Assembly (NCBI GenBank): GCA_016110215.1 | Contig: JADWQD010000004.1 | Span: forward strand, 2,356,001-2,420,000 | Length of the DNA stretch: 64,000 nucleotides | Reading direction: 5' to 3' | Source of the DNA: Capronia americana | Lineage: Eukaryota > Ascomycota > Eurotiomycetes > Chaetothyriales > Herpotrichiellaceae | Shown: positions 20,789-30,514 of the stretch, piece after piece | Position numbering within the stretch: the stretch's first letter is position 1 | Layout of the letters: each line of letters starts with the position of its first letter | Notes under the pieces: generated by a model | Databases searched by the model: none | Told to the model about the DNA's origin: nothing | The model's input: only the letters and a program-made list of their open reading frames with translations | Program-made: the position numbers and the translations under genes

Positions 20789-22663
20789 ATGGGCAACTTC
20801 TTGCTGGCGGCAGTGTTGCTGCTGTTTTGTGGCTGCACCGCGGCCAAAACCGCCACATACGACTTCAATGTCAGCTGGGTGACTGCCAATCCCGACGGGT
20901 TGGCGGACAGAAAGGTCATCGGCATTAATGGCCAGTGGCCGCTGCCCGTCATCGAAGTCGACAAGGGCGACCGGCTCGTGGTCAACATGTACAATGGCTT
21001 GGGCGACAAGAACGCCAGCATCCACTTCCACGGCATGTTCCAAACAAATACCAGCAACATGGATGGCGCATCAATGGTCACGCAGTGTCCAATCGTCCCA
21101 GGATCGAGCTTCACCTACAACTTTACCGTGAATCAGAACGGCACCTACTGGTACCACTGCCACACGGACTTCTGCTACCCTGACGGCTATCGCCAGGCAT
21201 TGATCGTGCATGACAGCGATGCCTATTTCAACGACGAGTACGAGGAAGAATTCACTGTCACCATCAGCGACTGGTACCACGACTTCGTCGAAGACATCCG
21301 GTTCCTGTCGCTCTACAACCCCACCGGCGCCGAGCCCGTCCCCAACTCCTTTCTCCTGAACGACACCCAGCACTCCAGCATCCGCGTCAAGCCCAACACG
21401 ACGTATCTGATAAGATTGATAAACATCGGGGCGTTTGTGTCACAATTCTTTTACATCGAAGACCACACGTTCCGGATCGTCGAGATAGACGGCGTGTACA
21501 CGGAGCCCACCGAGGCCGACACGCTCTACATCTCGGTTGCCCAGCGGTACAGCATCCTTCTCACGACCAAGAACTCGACCGACAAAAACTACCCGATCGT
21601 CACGGTGGCCGACTCGGACCTGCTGGACGTGATTTCGCCCGACCTCCAGCTGAACAACACCAACTGGCTCGAGTACAACGCCGACGCCGCCCATCCACTC
21701 GCCGTCATGACGGTTGATGCGTCGTCGGAGATTGTGCCCTTCGACGACATAACCCTGGTACCCCACGACCACATGGAGCTCCTCCCGGACCCGGATTTCG
21801 AGATCGAAGTCACGGTCATCATGGGCAACCTTCGCAACGGCTTTGGCTACGCCTTCCTCAACGACATCACCTTCACCCCCCCCAAAGTCCCGACCCTCTA
21901 CACGGTCTTGTCGTCCGGCGGCTTGGCCACCAACGCCGAGGTCTACGGCGAGTACACGCACCCGATGGTGCTGAAGAAGAACGATGTCGTCCAATTGGTG
22001 CTCAACAACGCCGACGGCGGCTCGCACCCGTTCCACCTGCACGGGCACAACTTCCAGGTCATCGACCGGGCACCGCCCTACGGCGAACACTTCTACGACT
22101 TCGTCGACGGCGACCCGGTACCATTCGACCCCAACAACCACTCCGCCTTCCCCGCCTACCCGGCTCGACGGGACGTCTTCGTCCTCCCACCTCAGGGATA
22201 CTACGTCATCCGCTTCGTGGCCGACAACCCCGGCGTGTGGCTGTTCCACTGCCACATCGACTGGCACTTGGCGCAGGGTCTTGCCATGGTGCTGATCGAA
22301 GCGCCGCTCGAGATCCAACGCACGCACCACATCCCACAGCAGCACTACGATGTGTGCCAGGCCGGGGGCGTGCCGTTTGAGGGCAACGCCGCGGCCGACA
22401 CGATCGACCTGACCGACCTGAAGGGGCAGAACACCCAAATCGGGGCCCTCCCCGCCGGCTTCACAGCACGCGGCATCGTGGCCTTGGTCTTTTCGTGCAT
22501 CAGTGCATTTTTGGGCATGGGCTTCATTACGGTCTACGGCCTCTCGGAGCCGAAGGTGCTGAAGAAGGATCTCCCCCCGCCGCTGGAGGACGAGCCCTTC
22601 TCTGACACTGTCCACGGTGCGAGCGTGGAGCCTAAACAAGCCGGCGCTACAAGTCAGGGGTAG
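20789..22663 (+). CDS. FET3: Fet3-type ferroxidase (multicopper oxidase)
   Basis: Single exon, 624 aa from the ATG at 20789. It oxidises Fe2+ to Fe3+ at the cell surface with O2 and hands it to Ftr1. An N-terminal signal peptide (MGNFLLAAVLLLFCGCTAA) is followed by three cupredoxin domains. All four copper-ligand segments are visible: HFHGMFQ and WYHCHTDF in domain 1, HPFHLHGHNF and HCHIDWHLAQGL in domain 3. A single C-terminal TM (ALVFSCISAFLGMGFITVYG) anchors it, with a short cytosolic tail; many N-x-S/T sites lie in the ectodomain. The signal/anchor topology and the divergent pairing with FTR1 separate it from laccases. Confidence 0.95.
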   Translation: MGNFLLAAVLLLFCGCTAAKTATYDFNVSWVTANPDGLADRKVIGINGQWPLPVIEVDKGDRLVVNMYNGLGDKNASIHFHGMFQTNTSNMDGASMVTQCPIVPGSSFTYNFTVNQNGTYWYHCHTDFCYPDGYRQALIVHDSDAYFNDEYEEEFTVTISDWYHDFVEDIRFLSLYNPTGAEPVPNSFLLNDTQHSSIRVKPNTTYLIRLINIGAFVSQFFYIEDHTFRIVEIDGVYTEPTEADTLYISVAQRYSILLTTKNSTDKNYPIVTVADSDLLDVISPDLQLNNTNWLEYNADAAHPLAVMTVDASSEIVPFDDITLVPHDHMELLPDPDFEIEVTVIMGNLRNGFGYAFLNDITFTPPKVPTLYTVLSSGGLATNAEVYGEYTHPMVLKKNDVVQLVLNNADGGSHPFHLHGHNFQVIDRAPPYGEHFYDFVDGDPVPFDPNNHSAFPAYPARRDVFVLPPQGYYVIRFVADNPGVWLFHCHIDWHLAQGLAMVLIEAPLEIQRTHHIPQQHYDVCQAGGVPFEGNAAADTIDLTDLKGQNTQIGALPAGFTARGIVALVFSCISAFLGMGFITVYGLSEPKVLKKDLPPPLEDEPFSDTVHGASVEPKQAGATSQG

Positions 22664-23099
22664 TTGGAGCTGTGTCTGTAGTCGACGCTGAGCTTAATGG
22701 ACAAACATCCTCTTCTTTGCTTGTCCCCTTACATTGACTTGATTTATATAGTCGTCCGCAAACATTACGGAGTACCAGTCAGTATATGTATGTTAATGAC
22801 GCACCAAAACCGCACCACGTCTTCTTCGTGCGTGTCCTGCGTAGGACGTACACTGGGACGACCGTGACCATGGCCGTGGCCGTGGCCGTGTCTCCGAGTC
22901 CGTTCTCTTCGATGTGATGTGATGTGACCGATCAGAGACACCGTCACGTTGGATACCTTAAGGATGTTAGTTGAGCTGAGATTTAGCAACAATACAGAGT
23001 TAGCTAGATTTTGATGGCGTGTCCTCCGGATATCCAGTCCAGCGTTGAGTAACCTTGGCCGTAGGTCTCAGTCGGTGGTTGCAAAAACTCGGACATAAT

Positions 23100-23185
23100 C
23101 CCAACCTGACCTGACCTGGCCTGGCCTGATCGAACCTGACTTGACTTAACTTGACCTGATCTGATGATCCTGGCCTAATGGCAGC
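23100..23185. repeat. Degenerate CCTGA/ACTTG pentanucleotide tract
   Basis: Successive variants of cctga, cctgg and acttg with a five-base period run for about 80 bases, 3' of FET3. Confidence 0.75.
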
Positions 23186-23239
23186 CGATAGGACTGATCA
23201 TTCGTCGATCGGACCCTGGTCACCTTCATCTGTCAGATT

Positions 23240-23306
23240 AATACAAAACGATACGATACGATGATTTGATATGATATGATTCGATCTGATATGATCTGAT
23301 ATGATG
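23240..23306. repeat. Degenerate GATAC/GATAT pentanucleotide tract
   Basis: Units such as gatac, gatat and gatct recur with a five-base period. The tract is rich in GATA words, but these are probably by-products of the repeat. Confidence 0.75.
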
Positions 23307-24286
23307 CCAGTGATTGTGATAAGGAGCAGGGAGTCCAGCCTCGCGCGACCTGATGACCCAAATCATCACCCACTTAGGTACATACATATATACATATACC
23401 GACACACTTCCTCACTAGGTCTAGTCAATGGCCTCATATTCTCCTTTCACTGTCCTGTCCTGTCTCCCCTCGTGCTGCATGCCGCGCCTTTGAGCGAACC
23501 GAAACCGACGCAAGAGCAGAAGCAGGAGCAATACCAGGAGCAAATATCATGCCCATGGATACTGAAGCTTATGATCGGGGCAAAGGTGTGATTAATGGAG
23601 GTAGCCAATGGGAGAATTGTACCGCAGAGGATGATGCTGAATGGACCTGAGGAGCGTGGGTGTCGAATGGGTGAATCCGTCAAATGTAGCGGAGTGGTCG
23701 GGCGCAAACATGCATACTGCAATAGAGAACGGCACCTCACGATGGGGACATGCATCAACTTGCGGTGGCATATTTGCAAGCATCAAGGTTAGCATTAAAT
23801 AACCAGGAACGTGCTACCCGTTCCCCATCGTCCCCATCGACGCCATACAAGAGAAGTCATCCAAGGCTCTTGCAAAATGGGCCGCCGATCCTGGTGGCGC
23901 CGCTTCACAAACAAAGTCAAAGAGGTTGCAGCTCGAATCTTCTCCGTAGAGAGCGTTGTCAGAGCTCCCCTGGCTAGACCAGACCGTTCGTCAGAGGCTC
24001 CAGCAAGCCAGTGGAATCGGCGGAGGCTTCGTTCATCGGTCTGAAACCCACGTCACCTACAACTTCAAGACAAAGAAGGGCCACAAGACGACGGAATCTG
24101 TGGATTGGCTTGTGAAGGTGAAGGTCAAGAACGAAGGAACGAGGAGAAACTGAATTAGGGCGGAGCATTTATCTCGTAGCAACACCCCTCAAGTACGGTG
24201 GAGTATTTATCTTTCAAGCCGAGTCAAGTTCCATCGGACGCCACTTCTTCACTGTGTTTCTTCCTTCCCACAGCAACCGGTGCTTG

Positions 24287-25336
24287 ATGGCAACAAACCC
24301 TCTTGAACATGTTATAACAACGGCTGAAAGAGAGCCTTCGGGCTCCGATATACCACTTTTACCTGGTCAAAGCGATACCCTTCCCGCGCCTGAAGACTGC
24401 GTTATCTGCCTCGACCGCATCACCGATAAAGCCACCGCCCTCCCGTGTCGTCACGATCAGTTCGATTTCCCATGCCTGGGAACGTGGTTACAAGGGCATC
24501 CTGTCTGCCCGCTATGCAAGACCGATGTCACCGCCATCAGATTCAAGGTCGGCGACCGAGATGACAGCAAGACTCAAATATTCCATCTTCCGCTACCGGA
24601 ACAATCGCAACAGCATGCGCACCGAGACGGGAATGGTATTGCGCAACAGCAGCGGCTAAGACATCGAGCATACGGAAGACGGGGCGGAAATCGCGCCAGG
24701 ACTTCTGGTTATGCGCGACCCGAAGGATCAAAAGACACCGCCCTGGATTTCCGCAGGCACGTTTACCGCCACAAGTCGTACTCTCTGCACGTTGGGTCCA
24801 ACCGCATTTCACGATATCGGAATCTGACACCTGCGTCCTTTGCAACGGATGAGCGTCTCGCGACTCGCGCTCGAATGTTCATCAGACGCGAACTACAAGT
24901 CTTTGACTTCCTCAACCCGAGTTCCTCTCAATCATCGAGCTGTTCGAGACCCAACGATCGCCGTGCAAACAACGCCGACTTCCTCCTGGAGTACGTAGTC
25001 GGTATCTTAAGGTCAGTCGACCTGAAAGGCAGCACCGGACAAGCCGAGGAGTTACTGAAAGACTTCCTTGGGAGAGAGAACGCACGGATATTTCTCCATG
25101 ACCTCGAAGCGTGGTTGAGAAGTCCGTATGAACACTTGAAGGACTGGGACAGGGCTGTGCAGTATGCAATGCCTGCAGAAGCGGACGGTCAAAGTATTCA
25201 AAGGACAAACTCCCAAGGTCCCATGGACGCGTGCCGGCAGTCCAGTCAGTCGCGGTCCCACGAAGGCACGTCAAGCGTGCCTCGTTGGTTTTCCGACAGT
25301 TTTCTCCTCCGGGATCAGAGTGTGCAAGGGAGGTGA
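24287..25336 (+). CDS. RING-finger protein (TOPORS/ICP0-like variant), putative E3 ligase
   Basis: Single exon, 349 aa from the ATG at 24287. A RING domain occupies about residues 38-78: Cys38-x2-Cys41, Cys54-x-His56, Cys63 and Cys74-x2-Cys77. The helix after the third pair reads FDFPCLGTWLQ, so Asp takes the place of one zinc-binding Cys, a feature I associate with fungal TOPORS-like RING proteins. The rest is Arg- and Ser-rich with a helical block (about residues 190-300), including LEYVVGILRSVDLKG and a LEAWLRSPYEHLKDWDRAVQY segment. RING proteins transfer ubiquitin or SUMO from an E2 enzyme. Targets and location are unknown, and no partner gene is adjacent. Confidence 0.75.
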   Translation: MATNPLEHVITTAEREPSGSDIPLLPGQSDTLPAPEDCVICLDRITDKATALPCRHDQFDFPCLGTWLQGHPVCPLCKTDVTAIRFKVGDRDDSKTQIFHLPLPEQSQQHAHRDGNGIAQQQRLRHRAYGRRGGNRARTSGYARPEGSKDTALDFRRHVYRHKSYSLHVGSNRISRYRNLTPASFATDERLATRARMFIRRELQVFDFLNPSSSQSSSCSRPNDRRANNADFLLEYVVGILRSVDLKGSTGQAEELLKDFLGRENARIFLHDLEAWLRSPYEHLKDWDRAVQYAMPAEADGQSIQRTNSQGPMDACRQSSQSRSHEGTSSVPRWFSDSFLLRDQSVQGR

Positions 25337-26622
25337 TGACGAAGACCGAGCTCCATTACAACCAGGTTATACCTCTGATTTCGGCGTGTAGATCACCTCA
25401 CGGCCTTATGCATTCTCAGTAATAGAGGCTGTACTCTGCTGTGAGACTAGTGTCTTCACGAGAATATGCTTGATGATTATGACGGCCATGAACAATTGAA
25501 GAGGATGAGCGCGACATGGGCATGAGGTATATGCCTTTAAAGAGTCGGCCACGATGAACCGGCGAGATAGACATTAGATCAAATACCGTAGCTGGAGCCC
25601 TCGAATGCGCTCAACGAGTCGAGAACGAACTTGGAATAATTCTTCTCCCCAGCAATGCCGCACCGTGTGCTTCCCTCATTTCCTCCTGTGCAATACTCGT
25701 ATCTATTCCGCCAAACCCGTCACCATCACCATCACCGTCACCGTCGCCATCACGGTGGAAAGAATACCTCCTAGCGCAAATCGTATGCCCGCGGATGAAT
25801 GTTCCACCAGAGCCGGCAACAGTCCGGACCAGACAATTTCTCATGCCATGCTCCTCTCCACAGCACGAGTAAGTCTACTTGGTCAGAGTACACAGGACAC
25901 AGTACTGCACGTCTCCCCCCTAGTCTATTGATCCATGTTCGTGCTAGGAGCAACTCGACAGTCCCGCCCAGCAAAGAACAAGCACGAGCAGTGTGGTCTG
26001 AAGCCACCAATAGCAAATTCGACCGCTACCGAGGCCATAGATCGGCTCTTGTCCAGCCAGATGCGTCTGGAATATACCCTCGGACTAATGACGTACGTCA
26101 TGCGTTTTATCGCGTGTGCATCATGCCATCGATTTGGCGTCAGGGCTTTCTCCTCCCCGCTTGAACAGGCCACGAGGAGATCCTGAGGATATGAGTAAGT
26201 TATTCCTGCGGGAAGACAATCGTATATGCCGAACTAGAAGAACAGTGGGGGATTCCTCCGCCGGCTCTCTATGGTTTCTATTCGCAGCTGACAAAACTTT
26301 GATGACCCCAGAAAGGAAGGCATAGGTTTCTATCCCAGACAAAACGCCACGAGTCTATATATACATCATACATGTATAGATGATCTTTGATTTTTTTCCC
26401 CTTCCCATCCTTTCTCCAACCTTGCCTTGTTACTACTGCTGCTCCGATAATCACTATTAAAGCTCACCACCACCACTACCACCACCACTACCACCACCAC
26501 GACTAGTTGCCCATCTATCAGTGCAAACTTCCTCACAGCCTTCTGGAACCGCACTGCTCGACAGTTCGACGCTCAACCACTCCCGCATCAACCAACCTAA
26601 TAAAAGAAGCCACATCACCACC
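25337..26622. other. Intergenic region with simple repeats
   Basis: It holds a caycac-type triplet tract (about 25717-25757) and a (CAC)n-like tract (about 26464-26503) just upstream of the oxidoreductase start, probably in its 5' leader. No further gene is recognised. Confidence 0.5.
26464..26503. repeat. Imperfect (CAC)n tract
   Basis: About 40 bases of cac/cta triplets upstream of the MDR oxidoreductase start codon. Confidence 0.75.
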
Positions 26623-28076
26623 ATGCCGTCCACCACCAAAAACCTCGGCCTGGTCTTCACCAAAGTCCCCTCCCACATGCCCGTTCCCGGCGAACACATC
26701 AAAGTCCAAGACACCGGGGCTTTCGACCTGGACCAACCCCTCCCTTCCACGGGAGGACTCATCCTCGAAACCCTCTATGCCAGCCTGGACCCGTACCTCC
26801 GCGGCCTCCTCCGCGACGCCTCTGTCAAATCATACATGCCGGCTATCCCGCTAGGCAGCCCCATCTCGGCAGCGACGCTGTCGCGCGTCCTGCGCTCCAA
26901 CATGGAAGGCTACGTCGCAGGGGACGTCGTGCGGCTCATGCTCCCCATCCAGCAGTATAACGTGTACGTGCGCGGCAGCGGCAGCGCCTCGGAATGGCAA
27001 AAGCCGTTCAAAGTGCCCAACCCGGACGACGAGGGTCTGGATCTCCGCCACTACCTCGGCGCGCTGGGCATGCCCGGTCTGACGGCCTACTCGTCGCTGT
27101 ATGAGATCGGGAAGCCCAAGCGCGGGGAGACCATCGTGGTGTCTTCTGCGGCGGGCGCCGTGGGGCAGCTTGTCGGCCAGCTGGCCAAGCACGAGGGTCT
27201 GACGGTGTTGGGGTCGGTGGGCAGCGACGACAAACTCGATTTCATTATCAACGAACTGGGCTTCGACGGGGGGTGGAATTACAAGACCGAGAAATCGACC
27301 AAGGCGGCCATCGAGCGGTTGCTTCGAGAACAGAGGGCGAAGAAGCAGAAACAGGGGGCTTCAACTACCAAGGACGCGGACGAGGATGAAACTCTAGGCA
27401 TTGACATCTTTTACGATAACGTTGGTGGTGAGCAATTGGACGGAGCGTTCGAGTGTCTCAATTTATTTGGAAGGTAAGCACCGGAGCGTAGCGCAACGCA
27501 GCGGAGCGGAGGGGAGGGGGCGGAGGGGAGGCGTTTTCATTCCCCCATCGTCCATCATCTCCTCCTTCTTCGTCACCTCCTCCTTCTTCTTCATCACCTC
27601 CTCCTTCTTCTTCATCACCTCCTCCTTCTTCCCCTGCCCAATCACCCTCCCTTTTCCTCTGATATTCACTAACACGCCCCCCTTTTCCCTCTGATATTCA
27701 CTACGACCCCCTTTTTTTTTTCTCCTTCTCTGATACATATTCACTAACACACACCTTTCCTTACTTGGCAAACAGAATCGTCGAGTGCGGCCAAATCAGC
27801 CAATACAACCTCCCCCCCCAAGAACGGTACCCGATCCGCAACACCTTCCTGACCGTGACCAAGCGGCTGACCATGACGGGCTTCATGGTCGGCGACGCCA
27901 ACATGGGCCCCAAGCACGCCGAGGCGCACATGCGCAACGTGGCCCGCTGGTTGCGCGACGGGTCGTTCCGCGCCAAAATCCATGAGACGGTCGGCATCGA
28001 GCGTGGCGCCGAGGCCCTCGTCGGCATGTTGAAGGGGGACAATTTCGGCAAGGCTGTTTTGAAGGTTAAGGTGTAG
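26623..28076 (+). CDS. MDR-family NADP-dependent oxidoreductase (leukotriene B4 dehydrogenase / alkenal reductase type)
   Basis: Two exons, 26623..27473 and 27776..28076, give 383 aa; the 302-base intron is unusually long and repetitive for this window. The family reduces activated double bonds of alkenals and ketones with NADPH. Seen: an N-terminal catalytic fold with ETLYASLDPYLRGLL, GMPGLTAYSSLYEIG, and the Rossmann motif VSSAAGAVGQLVGQLAK that binds NADP, then GIDIFYDNVGGEQLDGA and, in exon 2, GRIVECGQISQYN and a C-terminal GDNFGKAVLKV. No structural or catalytic zinc Cys cluster is present, as expected for this branch. A Lys/Gln-rich insertion (about residues 230-260) is atypical. The natural substrate is unknown. 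Confidence 0.88.
27474..27775 (+). repeat. Minisatellite-bearing intron of the MDR gene
   Basis: The intron contains about three copies of a 21-base unit (cacctcctccttcttcttcat, 27556-27626) and three diverged copies of a ctgatattcacta...ccccctttt unit (about 27658-27760). GTAAGC and CAG borders are intact. Confidence 0.8.
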
Positions 28077-28586
28077 CCTGAACCATTTTACGATCGAAGT
28101 ATGTAATATTGGTTAGGTGGGATGGGATGGGAAGGTGTCGCTGGACTGTCGCTGTACTGTCGCTGAAGCTGTAACCTTACCGAGGGCGGAAGTATTTGTT
28201 CTCCTTACAGTAACTGGGATGAATGCATAAAGCATTGGTTAGCGGAAGCCATCCCCATGGTCAGCTGGAATGAATGGATTAACATAAAAAGTTAAAGATT
28301 GCCCGGCGGATCAGCCACTGTGGTACATAGCTGCGTAGCTTCAAAACAACTCGATCAAGGAACACGGAAGCCCGTCTTGGCTACTTGAAGCATCTTTTTG
28401 ATTATGCCATTTCAGTGCACTGTACAATACAAAGCCAGCTCTAGGACCCTCCTGACAGACGACAGGATGGAGTAGATTGGACTCTGGAAAAGCAACTCCT
28501 TTGCCATCTTCGCTCTTCGCCTCGCCTTCGTCCACCAAACATCCATCCTCGCTGCCCCTTTTTCCATCTCCCGCCTTGCCGCCACT
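28077..28586. other. Intergenic region between convergent genes
   Basis: 3' flanks of the MDR gene and the MPP-beta gene. I see no gene. Confidence 0.5.
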
Positions 28587-30233
28587 TCACGCCAAGTTCC
28601 TCGCCATATCACTCCTGATACGGTTATAATCCAACAGCCCCTCAATACTGCCCACAGCCGAGACAGCGACGTCCTGATCCCAGATCTTCTTCTGACAGAA
28701 CCGCATCACATCCTTGGCCGTCACGTTTCCAATCACACGCTCAATCTCGGCGGGGTCCATTCGTCTCCCTGTGGTGACAATCTGGCGACCAATATCTTCT
28801 GCCACAGCAGTAGTGCCGTCCAGGCTCAACAGGATCGAGGCTTTAAGCTGGGCTTTGGCGCGCTCGGTCTCGGCCTCGCTGACGTTGAAGGATAGCCGGG
28901 TCCATTCACGGAGGGTGAAGTGCACAAGGTCATCGATGTTGGTGACATTTTCGGTGACGAGGTAGATTCCCCACAAACTAGCAAGGGTTTGTCAGAAAGA
29001 GAGTTCGTAAAAACTCAGGAACTTACCCAGTATCACTGTAACTCGTCGAGAAACTCATATAGCTGTTGGCCAGGTTGTTGACGTTCACAAGCGTGGCCAG
29101 CTTCGACCCGAGGTAGGGCGAATTGCCCATTGTACGATCCCAGTTTCCGACGATGGCTTGCGTAACCAAGGCGGGGAAGTACTCGTCGTCTCTCCAGGAA
29201 ACACCCTCAACAGCAATGGCAATGTGAGCAGTAGGGATTGTATCGTCGCGTATTCTGACCTCGGAGCCCACAAAGTTTGGCTTTCGCTTCTGCTCTGCGG
29301 CAAGCTCGGCGGCGTAGGAGGTGGGTGGAGCAGATCGCAAGTGGCCAAAGTGTTTTTCGGCAAGCTTGACGAGCTCTTCATGAGGCACGCCGCCCGCACC
29401 AACAAGGACCATTCGATCCGCCGTGTAATTCGTGGTGATGTAGTCGACCAGGTCCTGCCGGGAAATACTCTCGATGTTCTCCTTGGGACCCAAGATTGTT
29501 CGACCGAGCGGCTGATTCATGTACGCGGTGGCGTGGAGGTGGTCGAACACGACTTCTTCCAGCTGCTTGTCGACTTCCTCTTGTTCACGGAGGATGACAT
29601 CCCGTTCGCGCTCGATGGCTTGGGTCTCCAGCTTGGAGTTTTGCAGGATGTCGGAGAGAATGTCGACGGTTTTCGGGACGTCGGCGTTGAAGGATTTGGC
29701 GTAGTAAACGGTGTTTTCTCGCTGCAGGATACGTCAGTACGGTACTGGATGAGGTTGGGAGGTCTCTCTACCGAGGTGTATGCGTTGAGGTGGCCACCCA
29801 TGTTTTCAATCTCGAGCTCTAGTTGGTGTTGGGTTCGTCGCCCAGTGCCCTGGCAATCATTCAGTTCCTGTTTTGTATCCGCTTCATTCTCTTCCTGACC
29901 TTGAAAGCAAGATGTTCTAAGAAATGAGCCGTTCCATTGGTCCTGTCGGTTTCCGCCCTGCTCCCGGCGTCGATCCAAACACCCACAGTTGATGTCTGCG
30001 CCCAAGGCGAGTGCTCCGTGGCAATCTATATCCGTGTGTCAGCACACCTTAAGCTCTTCCTTCTCCACGGATGGGGCCCATCATACTGTAAAGCCGTTGG
30101 AAAGTGTGGTGCTTTCTGTTCTCGTGGGAGTGACGGGGTTGGCATAGCGTCTGAGGGGAGATTGAATGGCATTGAGAGCTTTTCGGCTTCGCAGGGATCG
30201 CTGAAGGTTCAGCGCCAGCCGTTGAGACGCCAT
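28587..30233 (-). CDS. MAS1: Mitochondrial processing peptidase, beta subunit
   Basis: The five-exon model is complement(30087..30233, 29900..30025, 29772..29849, 29027..29721, 28587..28977), 478 aa, in frame throughout. The catalytic subunit of the matrix peptidase removes presequences from imported mitochondrial proteins, paired with an alpha subunit. The N-terminus is an Arg-rich, acid-poor targeting sequence. The inverted zinc motif HFLEH is in exon 2, within NGTAHFLEHLAFKG, and the distal Glu is expected in the following helix. GGHLNAYTS, the ERDVILREQEEVDK segment and LGPKENIESISRQDL follow. The C-terminal M16 domain contains the flexible-loop region and a helical end. Length is standard for the family. 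This is a housekeeping gene flanked by accessory ones. Confidence 0.93.
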
Positions 30234-30514
30234 TCTAGCCGACAAAGGAGGACAAAAGACAGGGGATCTGGTCGTGGTGAGTTCGACTTGAGCTTTGGAA
30301 CGCAGGTCGGGCGACTTTCTGGAGCTCTGAGAACTTCCCGCAAACGAGCGCTATACCTGATTGGGACGCATTCTTTACCCGACGTTTGATTGGCCAGTTG
30401 CTGGGCCGCTACTATTGGTCAGTGTTACTGTGCAGAGTACGGCTTCATCAGACATTGCTTTCGTTCATTACTGTTACTGTACGCTCCCGCGCTGCTCGGC
30501 GCCTGTTCATGGCC

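Larger units (their letters stand above)
22664..24286. other. Repeat-rich intergenic region
   Basis: It contains a ggccgt hexamer run (about 22866-22893) and two degenerate pentanucleotide tracts (entered separately). Near 23878-24153 two overlapping plus-strand frames may encode a small basic protein, but its frame is unresolved. No firm gene is called. Confidence 0.5.

Noticed and set aside
21440..22639. A 399-codon minus-strand frame opposite FET3
   Set aside because: Antisense shadow; its composition (Val/Asp/Glu/Arg) mirrors codon bias of the real gene.
20789..22663. Laccase instead of Fet3
   Set aside because: The C-terminal TM anchor and divergent pairing with FTR1 favour a ferroxidase.
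23240..23306. Cluster of GATA-factor sites 3' of FET3
   Set aside because: The GATA words are explained by a five-base repeat and none matches ATCWGATAA exactly.
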